NCBI GenBank assembly: GCA_029984035.1 | Contig: JASBYJ010000010.1 | Location: 1-64,000, forward strand | Direction: 5' to 3' | Source of the DNA: Conchiformibius sp. | GTDB taxonomy: Bacteria; Pseudomonadota; Gammaproteobacteria; Burkholderiales; Neisseriaceae | Length of the DNA stretch: 64,000 nt | Part shown: piece after piece, positions 17,441-24,845 of the stretch | Position numbering within the stretch: position 1 is the first letter of the stretch | Layout of the letters: every line of letters starts with the position of its first letter | The notes under the pieces: model-generated | What the model was told of the DNA's origin: nothing | Databases searched by the model: none | The model's input: only the letters and a program-made list of their open reading frames with translations | Position numbers and translations under genes: made by a program

Positions 17441-18322
17441 TTATTGTGCATTTTTTAACTTACACACAAAATGATAAGCATTAATCTCAAAACCATGTTG
17501 GAAATAAACGCGGTGTGCGATGGTACGCTCGCTGCTGACATTGCTGTCCACATGGATTTGCGCGATACCCGCCTCTTCGGCAATGCGGCAGATTTCCGCC
17601 AACAAACGTCCTGCATAACCGCGCTTGCGGCATTGCGGAACGGTAACAAAATCATCAATATGCAGATGACGGCCGCTTACCAAATTGGTTTCTTCCCGAA
17701 AACCGCACACGGCAACGGCATTGGCTTTGCCTTCTTCAAAAATTCCCAGCAAACGATATCCCTGCGCCCGCTGAACGGTATTGACTTGCTCCACAAAGCG
17801 GTTGATATCATTAAGCATAGGGCGCAATACGCTCAAAGCCGCAAATGCGCTGGCGGTTTCGGCAGGCAAAATTTCCCGCAATACGCTGCCGTGTTGTTCG
17901 CGCATTTGCGCTACCGCCCCGCCTAATATCGTATCTTCCGCCACTTCGGGCAAACTGTCTTCAGGCAGGCAGCTTTCTGTGCAAACGGTTTCGGGTTCGG
18001 GCAGATTCCCGCTTGTTTCCACGCCGTTGTCCGCTTCGGACACTTCCTCGGCATCCATCACGCGCAAATCGTTATCGGCGGCAAAGTCCATTAAAAAGCG
18101 GAACATACTCGGCTGGATTTCCTCCAACTTGGCATCTACCGCTACGCAACGCACTTTTTCAATCAATACGGGACGCACCCATTCGTGATAAGACAAGCGG
18201 TTGTCTTTATTGAATGAGGACAAAATACCGCACAACCGTTCCGCCCAGTCGCTGGGGCGGAAAACTTTTCCGTTTCCGGTAGTGCCGTGAATGATGATTT
18301 CGCCTTGTTTGGGTGCAGTCAT
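17441..18322 (-). CDS. DUF3579 / GNAT acetyltransferase fusion protein
   Basis: A 293-residue two-domain protein. Residues 1-95 match DUF3579, usually a stand-alone protein of about 100 residues (GEIIIHGTTGNGKVFRPSDW, YHEWVRPVLIEKVRCVAVD, MFRFLMDFAADNDLRV). An acidic Pro/Glu linker spans about 96-145. Residues 150-293 are a GNAT fold with acetyl-CoA motif A, VPQCRKRGYAGRLLAEICR, then VYFQHGFEINAYHFVCKL at the end. The acetyl acceptor is unknown. The ATG at 18322 has a GGGAA site and matches the DUF3579 start; the 12 codons upstream are not needed. Convergent with the fMet tRNA terminator. Confidence 0.87.
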   Translation of the reverse strand: MTAPKQGEIIIHGTTGNGKVFRPSDWAERLCGILSSFNKDNRLSYHEWVRPVLIEKVRCVAVDAKLEEIQPSMFRFLMDFAADNDLRVMDAEEVSEADNGVETSGNLPEPETVCTESCLPEDSLPEVAEDTILGGAVAQMREQHGSVLREILPAETASAFAALSVLRPMLNDINRFVEQVNTVQRAQGYRLLGIFEEGKANAVAVCGFREETNLVSGRHLHIDDFVTVPQCRKRGYAGRLLAEICRIAEEAGIAQIHVDSNVSSERTIAHRVYFQHGFEINAYHFVCKLKNAQ

Positions 18323-18397
18323 GATACATTCCCGTTTACTCTCTTGCCTGATTCGCAATTATACCCGATGCGGTATGGGCTTCAAAAGATGGGGCAT

Positions 18398-18426
18398 AAA
18401 AAAGCCGCCCGTTACAACGGGCGGCT
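18398..18426 (-). terminator. terminator of tRNA-fMet
   Basis: On the minus strand AGCCGCCCGTT and AACGGGCGGCT pair perfectly around a two-base loop and are followed by TTTTTT, seven bases past the tRNA 3' end. Confidence 0.85.
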
Positions 18427-18432
18427 GGTATT

Positions 18433-18509
<77 letters not shown>

Positions 18510-18523
18510 TCTGTGAATTGCGG

Positions 18524-18552
18524 ACTATACCCGTATTCGGGCATTCTGTCAA
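18524..18552 (-). promoter_or_regulatory. promoter of tRNA-fMet
   Basis: A perfect -35 TTGACA, 17-base spacer and -10 TATAGT on the minus strand, 15 bases ahead of the tRNA. Strong constitutive sigma-70 promoter. Confidence 0.8.
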
Positions 18553-18846
18553 ACATTTTGCGTGCCGGCAGCTGTTTCGGATGACATGTTTTCAGGCAGC
18601 CTGAGAAAGCCGTTAGGTTGCCTAAAGGTTGGATGGGATAAAGCCGGCGTATCTTTATAAGTCCTCATTAATTTGTAATGAGTCAGGCATGGCAAGCCAA
18701 GGTTAAGCGTGCACGAATGATTGGGCTGCCTGAAGATTTTGTAAGACGACCGACTTTTTCAAGGCGGCCTGTCAGCCAAGCTGCCGGCAATATTTAATCC
18801 GACAAGGTGAATATTCATATTGCCGTTTTGTTTCAGGCTGCCTGAA
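18553..18846. other. intergenic region after tRNA-fMet promoter
   Basis: Contains uptake sequences near 18592, 18723 and 18834 and no convincing frame. Nothing else recognised. Confidence 0.4.
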
Positions 18847-19647
18847 TCAATGATGACTGTGTCCGATTTGGAAAGTCAGCGTGCTGTAGTTGGCCAGTTT
18901 TTGACAGATTTCCTGTTGGGGATAGTCGGTTTTGTGTTCTACGCTGGCTTTCCAGAAACCTTGGCGCAGGGGAATAATGTGTACTACGCCGTCTTGGTCG
19001 GTGGTGTCGGAAAACGCTTGCGCTTCTGTTTTGTGGTTTTTGCTGCGGTCGCTGGTATCAAAGCCGTCAAAAGTGGCGGTCAGCGTGGCATGAACCAGTG
19101 GTTCGCCCTGAAAGAGAACGCGCACTTTGAAACGGTCGCCGACATGAATATTGGCTGGATTGTCCAAAGGTACGATTTCCAACATGTGTCCGACAGGGCG
19201 TGTAATAACGGCGGTGTCGGCGCTGTTGTGGCCGACGTTGACGATATTTTTGCCATACATGCGCGTTTGTTCGCAATATGAGGCATCTTTCATTTCGGTC
19301 ATGTTTTGACGCTTCCAGCCGGCGGCGTTTTTCGACCAATAGGTCGGTACATATTCTGCGGCTACCAGATAGCTGCCTTCTTTGACGGGGCGGCTGCTTT
19401 GGTATTGGTAGTTATAGATGCCTTTTTGCAGCATGTTTTGTTTGCCCTGTTCGGTAATCAGCTGCAAGGGGCGAAACAAGTTCATCCGTTCTTTCGGAAT
19501 AGGCTCGAATTCGGGAAATTCACCATAGCCCAATTCGGCTTTCAAAATTTCGCCGCCGTGGGTGTGGTCGGTGGATACCCACACCCGATGGGCGTGGGCG
19601 GACAAGGCGGTTGTGCAGATAATGGCGGACAATAATACTTTGTGCAT
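18847..19647 (-). CDS. DUF4198 domain-containing periplasmic protein, probably metal-related
   Basis: A 266-residue exported protein. Signal peptide MHKVLLSAIICTTALSAHA, then mature HRVWVSTDHTHGGEI. The body matches DUF4198 (periplasmic Ig-like domains in NikM-type and other metal-uptake proteins), ending in a domain with HVGDRFKVRVLFQGEPLVHATLTA and a His-rich tail IGHSHH. Histidines cluster at both ends of the mature chain, suggesting metal binding. The promoter carries a near-perfect Zur-type operator (19678-19692), so I infer a role in zinc supply, induced when zinc is low. No permease lies beside it. Monocistronic; uptake sequences follow. Confidence 0.85.
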   Translation of the reverse strand: MHKVLLSAIICTTALSAHAHRVWVSTDHTHGGEILKAELGYGEFPEFEPIPKERMNLFRPLQLITEQGKQNMLQKGIYNYQYQSSRPVKEGSYLVAAEYVPTYWSKNAAGWKRQNMTEMKDASYCEQTRMYGKNIVNVGHNSADTAVITRPVGHMLEIVPLDNPANIHVGDRFKVRVLFQGEPLVHATLTATFDGFDTSDRSKNHKTEAQAFSDTTDQDGVVHIIPLRQGFWKASVEHKTDYPQQEICQKLANYSTLTFQIGHSHH

Positions 19648-19677
19648 GATGATTCCGTTTCTTGGGGAGTGGGAAGA

Positions 19678-19692
19678 TGTTATATTGTAACA
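19678..19692 (-). promoter_or_regulatory. Zur-like operator over the -10 box of the DUF4198 gene
   Basis: TGTTATATTGTAACA is an inverted repeat differing at one position from the neisserial Zur consensus TGTTATDNHATAACA as I recall it. It covers the -10 box TACAAT (minus strand, 19684-19689), which lies 16 bases from a -35 TTGCAA (19706-19711). Bound repressor would block the polymerase. The operator lies 30 bases upstream of the ATG. Confidence 0.65.
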
Positions 19693-20023
19693 TAGTGTTA
19701 AGGTATTGCAAACACAGCTATTGTTTGGCGGATAAGCCGGAGTAAGAGTGGGAAGTAAAAGTGATTGGAAAGTAGTACCTATGATTGCGTGTTGTGGTGA
19801 TACGGCCGGGTTGTGTCATCACGCTGTGCGGTTTGCTATAGTGTTTTGTTGTTGAGGCGGAATGTTTCAGGCTGCCTGAAAATCAAGTAGTCGGCCATTC
19901 AATGCGCGAGTGCTTGGTTTCAGATGCGGATCTCTGCAAAACGGTTGCGCAATTCAACGTTGAAAACAGCCCTTAATGCGGAATATTCCCTTATAATTCC
20001 GATTTTTGCCCTGCCTTGTTACC
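19693..20023. other. intergenic region upstream of nadK
   Basis: Divergent promoter region with an uptake sequence near 19867 and a TATAAT at 19992-19997 that may be the -10 box of nadK. No gene seen. Confidence 0.45.
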
Positions 20024-20911
20024 ATGTTCAGAAGTCAGTTTAAACACATCGGTTTGCTTACCCGTCCGCAAACGCCTGATATTGCCACTGTGATTCATGA
20101 GTTGGCAGATTTTCTTCGCAGCCGTTATTTGCATGTGTATCTGGACGCCGAATATGCCCATACGGGAATTGTGCACGGGCAAGATATGCAAAAATGCCGT
20201 GTCGTGGAAGATTTGGGGCGTCATTGCGATTTGATTTTGGTATTGGGGGGCGACGGCACCTTTCTTTCCGCAGCCAGAAAAGCTGCTCCGTACCGTGTGC
20301 CGCTTATCGGCATCAATCAAGGGCATTTGGGTTTTTTAACCCAAGTTACCCGCGAAGATATGTTGAACGAACTCAGCGGTATGCTGACAGGTAAATATTT
20401 GGTTGACGAATGTTTGGTTTTGGAAGCGTCCGTTTCCCGGCAAAACAAAGAAATCCATCATGCCTTGGCTCTGAACGATATCGTATTGTCGCGCGGCGGC
20501 GCAGGTCAGATGATTGAATTTGAAGTATTCATCAATGAAGAATTTGTGTTTACCCAGCGTTCGGACGGAATGATAGTATCCACGCCGACGGGTTCTACCG
20601 CTTATTCTTTGGCGGCAGGCGGGCCGATTTTGCAAACTGCTTTGCGGGCGTTTACATTGGTGCCGATTTGTCCGCAATCCATGACCAACCGTCCCATTGT
20701 TATTTCAGATACTTGTGAAATCAAAATCTTGATTACCAAAGCAGGTGATGCGCGGGTGCATTATGACGGGCAATCTTTTGTGGATATTCAAAGTATGGAC
20801 ACTGTTATTTTGCGCCGCTACCGCCATAATCTGCGCGTACTGCATCCCACCGGCTATCAATACTATAAAACCTTGCGTCAAAAACTGCATTGGGGCGAAC
20901 AGTTGGTTTAA
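20024..20911 (+). CDS. nadK: NAD kinase
   Basis: Phosphorylates NAD+ to NADP+ with ATP or polyphosphate; cytoplasmic. The 295-residue length fits bacterial NadK. The GGDGT motif is at residues 75-79 (LILVLGGDGTFLSAARK), followed by GINQGHLGFLTQ, ALNDIVLSRG, and the glycine-rich DGMIVSTPTGSTAYSLAAGG region. The frame is open from 20006, but MFRSQFKHIGLLTRP at 20024 is the family start. The downstream hypothetical gene at 21024 is more than 100 bases away. Confidence 0.96.
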   Translation: MFRSQFKHIGLLTRPQTPDIATVIHELADFLRSRYLHVYLDAEYAHTGIVHGQDMQKCRVVEDLGRHCDLILVLGGDGTFLSAARKAAPYRVPLIGINQGHLGFLTQVTREDMLNELSGMLTGKYLVDECLVLEASVSRQNKEIHHALALNDIVLSRGGAGQMIEFEVFINEEFVFTQRSDGMIVSTPTGSTAYSLAAGGPILQTALRAFTLVPICPQSMTNRPIVISDTCEIKILITKAGDARVHYDGQSFVDIQSMDTVILRRYRHNLRVLHPTGYQYYKTLRQKLHWGEQLV

Positions 20912-21023
20912 GCCGGTATCGGTGAGGAGAGGCCGATATTCAAACATGATATTCAAGTTATCGGATAAGTGGCCGGTGTCTCCAAAGACATTAACTGTTT
21001 TTTAAAAACAATAGGAGCAAACG

Positions 21024-21512
21024 ATGAAGAAAGTTTTGACTCTGATAGTCGTCATAATTCTGGCCGGTGTTATTTTCTCATCCAAAGAGAACAATGAGTC
21101 TGTCCGGTCGGAGAAATCCGGCAGTCAATCTGCTGATGTTACTGTCCACGCAGAAAGTGATGACAATGGCGTTACTGATACGGCATCCGAGCCTGAATTT
21201 GAGCCTGGCGGAGAAAACAACCGGATTGCGGAAAATTTCTGTTATGTGATTTATGCGACAGGTAATTGCAACGATTTGATTATGCGCATGGATACGAGAG
21301 AAAAAGTAGAGAAAATAGTTGGCGCAGAAATCAATTCTCCTCAATCACCATATTCGGATGCCTGTCTGGAAGGTTTAATGAAAGCGCAAGAAGACAAAAA
21401 CTTGTGCAATAATGCGTGGAAACAGTTTGGATGTAGCGGCAGTGTGATGCCAAATCTGATTCAGCAAAGTCCGTTTGGCAATGACAATCCGATTTTATGC
21501 AAGTTCAAATGA
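21024..21512 (+). CDS. hypothetical exported cysteine-containing protein
   Basis: A 162-residue protein I do not recognise. Residues 4-20 (VLTLIVVIILAGVIFSS) form one membrane or signal segment without a lipobox. Then comes a Ser/Glu-rich low-complexity stretch to about 66. The folded part (67-162) carries six cysteines (NFCYV, GNCND, DACLEG, NLCNN, FGCSG, ILCKF), which suggests disulfides outside the cytoplasm. The ATG has an excellent AGGAG site (ATAGGAGCAAACG). Expressed alone after nadK. Confidence 0.75.
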   Translation: MKKVLTLIVVIILAGVIFSSKENNESVRSEKSGSQSADVTVHAESDDNGVTDTASEPEFEPGGENNRIAENFCYVIYATGNCNDLIMRMDTREKVEKIVGAEINSPQSPYSDACLEGLMKAQEDKNLCNNAWKQFGCSGSVMPNLIQQSPFGNDNPILCKFK

Positions 21513-21644
21513 CCGACTGTTGCTTAAATTGTTTTAATCTTTCTATCAAACCATATATCCTATAAAAATAGGGTGTACAGGTGAGATAAAACGGCGATTT
21601 CAATTTATAAAGCCCTTTAAAAGAGTTTTCAGGCAGCTTTTGGC

Positions 21645-21676
21645 AAAATCCCCATAACAAAAGTTATGGGGATTTT
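21645..21676 (+). terminator. terminator between the hypothetical gene and endolysin remnant
   Basis: Perfect hairpin AATCCCCATAAC / GTTATGGGGATT with loop AAAA and a T5 run. It ends four bases before the ATG of the endolysin pseudogene, so transcription into that remnant from upstream is blocked. Confidence 0.75.
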
Positions 21677-21679
21677 TAT

Positions 21680-22127
21680 ATGGCCGAACAATCTGAGTTG
21701 TCATGGATGGCGGAAGCACGCCGCCACATCGGTTTGGCGGAAATTCCCGGCAAAGGGCATCAACCTACGATTGTCTGCCAGCTGATTAAGCGGGAGCATG
21801 GTGACGCGATGACGAAACGCTGTGGAGCGGTATTTTTGTTTCCCGTTGCTGCCGCGGAGCGCAGCGGTGATTGCCTAAACATTGTTATCGGGTCGGGCTA
21901 AGAATTGGTTAAACGTAGGTCAAAAGCTGGACACTCCCGCCTACGGATGCATTGCAGTATTCAAGCGCGCAGGCGGTGGTTATGTGGGTTTTGTGGTCAG
22001 TGGAGGCAAGGAGAGAAGAAACAGAAGGTTCGAATTGCCGGCGCGGACTTATCTGCCGCCCAACGCAAACGGCAAACTGAAAAACGGCGGGAAGATGCAC
22101 TTCTGCCAATCGCTGTCGATTCATTAA
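21680..22127 (+). pseudogene. frameshifted TIGR02594-type phage endolysin/peptidase
   Basis: Reading across frames rebuilds a known small phage-type cell-wall hydrolase: LSWMAEARRHIGLAEIPGKG (frame from 21680), then WSGIFVSRCC where the family has PWCGTFVAHCL (catalytic Cys region, here changed to Ser), then KNWLNVGQKLDTPAYGCIAV and GGGYVGFVVSG with the family's G-H-V-G His replaced by Tyr. At least two frameshifts separate these blocks, and both catalytic positions look lost. No phage genes are beside it, so it is an isolated prophage relic. Confidence 0.7.
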
Positions 22128-22151
22128 CAAGCTGTGTCTAAGAAATAAAAA

Positions 22152-22169
22152 ACGGGCATAAATGCCCGT
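22152..22169 (+). terminator. terminator after endolysin remnant
   Basis: ACGGGCAT-AA-ATGCCCGT, a perfect 8-base hairpin, followed by CAATTTTATTT. Confidence 0.6.
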
Positions 22170-22378
22170 CAATTTTATTTCACTGTGTAAACGTTATTAC
22201 AGATTTTCGTACTGCCGTATCCAATTTTATCCGGCTCAGTCCTATTCATCTCGTCAACCATATGTATTATCTCAGCAGGTTTCACGCAGTGGGCGATATA
22301 AGCCGTTTGGCCTGGTTTCTGTTAAAATCGCCGTTTTCAGGCAGCCCTGCTGTGTTTGGGCGTAACCGTTTTCATAAT

Positions 22379-23047
22379 ATGGATATGCAAAATTTAAACC
22401 AAATTATCCCTTTGATTGTAATCGTTGTTACCTGTGTGGTGAGTTTTATCGGTTTTGATAACAGTTTGTTTTTTCAGAGGTATATGTTTCAAGTGGGGGC
22501 GGTGCGCTACAGCCGACAATACCGCCGTTTGCTGACTTCGGGCTTTTTGCATGCCGATTGGATGCATTTGCTGTTTAATATGTTTACCCTGTTTTTCTTT
22601 GCCAGACCGATTACTTATTGGTTCGGTTGGGAAAAATTCCTGATGTTGTATTTTGCTGCATTGCTTTCAGGCAGCCTGTTTTCTTTGTGGCTCTACCGCC
22701 GCCGTCCTTCTTATGCGGCTATCGGTGCGTCGGGGGCGGTGTCGGGCGTGTTGTTTGCGGCGATTACCGTTGCGCCGATGATGGAACTGTATTTTTTCTT
22801 TGTCCCGATGACGGCGTGGATTTTCGGCACGCTGTATTTCGCTTATTCGGTGTATATGATGCTCAACCCGAAGCGTTGGGATAATCTCGGACATGCCGCG
22901 CATATCGGCGGGGCTGCTGCGGGTATTGTGTTCGCGGCGCTGTTTGCCTTTCCTTTACTGATGAAAAATGCGCTGTATATCGGCATTATGCTGCTGCCTT
23001 TGCTGTATTTGGCTTATGAATTGCTGCTTGGCAAACGAATCCGATAA
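22379..23047 (+). CDS. rhomboid family intramembrane serine protease
   Basis: A 222-residue membrane protein with six predicted helices, the basic rhomboid core. The catalytic dyad is S118 in GASGAVSG and H175 in GHAAHIGG, and the HLLFNMFTLFFF helix (63-74) supplies the oxyanion-site residues. Cleaves transmembrane segments within the inner membrane; targets are unknown here. The ATG at 22379 (MDMQN) is chosen; a second ATG two codons later is also possible. The upstream part of the frame (from 22262) has no ribosome site. ubiE follows 37 bases downstream on the same strand after an uptake sequence, so cotranscription is likely. Confidence 0.93.
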   Translation: MDMQNLNQIIPLIVIVVTCVVSFIGFDNSLFFQRYMFQVGAVRYSRQYRRLLTSGFLHADWMHLLFNMFTLFFFARPITYWFGWEKFLMLYFAALLSGSLFSLWLYRRRPSYAAIGASGAVSGVLFAAITVAPMMELYFFFVPMTAWIFGTLYFAYSVYMMLNPKRWDNLGHAAHIGGAAAGIVFAALFAFPLLMKNALYIGIMLLPLLYLAYELLLGKRIR

Positions 23048-23084
23048 TTCAGGCAGCCTGAAACCTTGTAATGAAAGTAACACT

Positions 23085-23828
23085 ATGAGCGACCACAATA
23101 AACAAACCCATTTTGGTTATCAAACCGTGAATGAAGACGAAAAAGCCGGGAAAGTGGCGCAAGTGTTTCATTCGGTGGCGAAAAATTATGACATTATGAA
23201 TGATGTGATGTCGGCCGGCCTGCATCGCGTTTGGAAACGTTTCACGGTTTCCACCGCGCCCGTCCGCAAAGGCAGCAAGGTGTTGGATATTGCGGGAGGT
23301 ACGGGTGATTTGTCGCGCGGCTGGGCAAAACGTGTTGGCGGTGAAGGTGAAGTGTGGCTGACCGATATCAATTCTTCCATGTTGGCAGTCGGACGCGACC
23401 GTTTGCTGAACGAAGGCATGATTTTGCCTGTGGCGGTGTGCGATGCGGAAAAATTACCGTTCCCCGATGGTTATTTCGATTTGGTGTCGGTGTCGTTCGG
23501 CTTGCGCAATATGACGCACAAAGAAACGGCGTTGCAGGAAATGCACCGTGTTCTCAAGCCGGGCGGTACTTTGCTGGTGTTGGAATTTTCCAAAGTGTAT
23601 GAGCCGCTGGAGCCGCTTTACGATATGTATTCGTTTAAACTGTTGCCGCTGATGGGCAAGCTGATTGCCAAAGATGCCGACAGCTACCGATATTTGGCTG
23701 AATCCATCCGCATGCATCCCGACCAGGAAACCTTGAAACAAATGATGTTGGATGCGGGTTTTGACCAAGTGGATTACCACAATATGACCGCAGGCGTCGT
23801 GGCCTTGCACAAAGGTGTGAAGTTTTGA
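23085..23828 (+). CDS. ubiE: ubiquinone/menaquinone biosynthesis C-methyltransferase UbiE
   Basis: Methylates the demethylated quinone precursors using S-adenosylmethionine. 247 residues, normal length. Class I methyltransferase motifs: KVLDIAGGTGDLSRG (motif I), VWLTDINSSML, and the UbiE signatures YDIMNDVMSAGLHRVWK near the N-terminus and RVLKPGGTLLVLEFSK. The start at 23085 (MSDHNKQTHFGYQTV) is the family one; earlier codons lie in the rhomboid gene's end. An uptake-sequence hairpin terminates it. It supplies quinone for the respiratory chain that ends in the cbb3 oxidase encoded at 26.9 kb. Confidence 0.97.
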   Translation: MSDHNKQTHFGYQTVNEDEKAGKVAQVFHSVAKNYDIMNDVMSAGLHRVWKRFTVSTAPVRKGSKVLDIAGGTGDLSRGWAKRVGGEGEVWLTDINSSMLAVGRDRLLNEGMILPVAVCDAEKLPFPDGYFDLVSVSFGLRNMTHKETALQEMHRVLKPGGTLLVLEFSKVYEPLEPLYDMYSFKLLPLMGKLIAKDADSYRYLAESIRMHPDQETLKQMMLDAGFDQVDYHNMTAGVVALHKGVKF

Positions 23829-23834
23829 CCGGAT

Positions 23835-23861
23835 AACCGTTTCAGGCAGCCTGAAACGGTT
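23835..23861 (+). terminator. uptake-sequence terminator of ubiE
   Basis: AACCGTTTCAGG and CCTGAAACGGTT pair perfectly around a CAG loop and are followed by TTT: a terminator built around one uptake palindrome. Confidence 0.75.
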
Positions 23862-24053
23862 TTTGTTTGTGCATCGGCCGCCTGAAACGGCTGGCAACTG
23901 ATGGCAATCAAACGGTAACTGACGGTTAATACGATTTATTTCCCATACCAAGTGGAAAGTATAAATTGAGTCAAGGCCTAAAATGTATTATTGGTACGGG
24001 TATATCGGGTGTGGATGTGCAGCACCCGTATCGGTATTTTTGCGTTTTATGTG

Positions 24054-24086
24054 AAAAGCAGCCTGAAGAGTGTTCAGGCTGCTTTT
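24054..24086 (-). terminator. terminator of the DUF442 phosphatase gene
   Basis: AAAAGCAGCCTGAA and TTCAGGCTGCTTTT form a 14-base hairpin around GAGTG, 18 bases past the stop on the minus strand. The arms hold the inverted-centre form of the uptake core. Confidence 0.65.
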
Positions 24087-24103
24087 TGTGCGGTTGCCGG
24101 ATA

Positions 24104-24532
24104 TCAACGGCGTTTGTATGCGGCTTCCAGTTTGTCGCGTACCGGAGTGAGATTGATGTTGGCCAATTCAGCGGCTTTAATCAGGCTGTTCACCTCAACG
24201 CCGCGTTTGGCTTGGTTTAAGGCCCAGAGCAGTGCGGAGCGGGTGCCGCTGCGGCAATAGGCGAGAACGGGTGCGGGAGATTTGGCAACCGCAGTTTGAA
24301 ATTCGGCCAGCATTTCATCGGTGATATTGTCCATAGTGGCGGGCAGGTAGATGACTTTTTCTACGCCTGCATCGGCAAGCCATTGGCGTACGGTTTCAAA
24401 ATCGGGTTGGCCGGGTTCTTCTCCGTCGGGACGGTTGCAGATGACGGTTTTGATTTCGTATTGTGCTACACGGCGGATGTAGCGTTGGTCTAACTGTTTG
24501 GAAATATAAAGATAATCTGCAATTCTTTCCAT
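24104..24532 (-). CDS. TIGR01244/DUF442 family phosphatase-like protein
   Basis: A 142-residue protein of the family found fused to, or beside, sulfide-metabolising beta-lactamase-fold hydrolases (Blh/ETHE1-like). The cysteine-phosphatase loop CRSGTRS is at residues 93-99. MERIADYLYISKQL and KTVICNRPDGEEPGQP are the other family blocks. The start at 24532 is the ATG preceding the first block; the open frame extends further but is not conserved-looking. Its usual partner, a sulfur dioxygenase or sulfite exporter, is absent here. Enzymatic activity is inferred, not shown. Confidence 0.88.
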   Translation of the reverse strand: MERIADYLYISKQLDQRYIRRVAQYEIKTVICNRPDGEEPGQPDFETVRQWLADAGVEKVIYLPATMDNITDEMLAEFQTAVAKSPAPVLAYCRSGTRSALLWALNQAKRGVEVNSLIKAAELANINLTPVRDKLEAAYKRR

Positions 24533-24845
24533 AATGGGTTTCCTTCGGACTGAGTCTGCCTGAAAAACAGGCAGGCTTGGAATGTAGTCGGTTGTCTTTT
24601 TTATTCTCTGTGAAAAATATGCTTTTTGCAAGCATTGCACCGCCCGATTGATAAATTGCGCTGATAGCGGAAATATTTTTTTCTGATTGTACAGGGTGTT
24701 GGCAAAGCTTATTGCAAGCAGTGTCAGACATTTTGTGTGATGGGTTTTCAGGCAGCGGTGCAGTGCGGATTGTTGATACGATATTTCTTTTTAAATGGAT
24801 TTAAGCCAAACCCCGCTTCCGGCTGCCTGAAGCGGGTTTTTGAAT
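24533..24845. other. intergenic region
   Basis: Contains the promoter side of the DUF442 gene and the end of the M61 gene. An uptake-like hairpin lies near 24817-24836. No gene seen. Confidence 0.4.
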
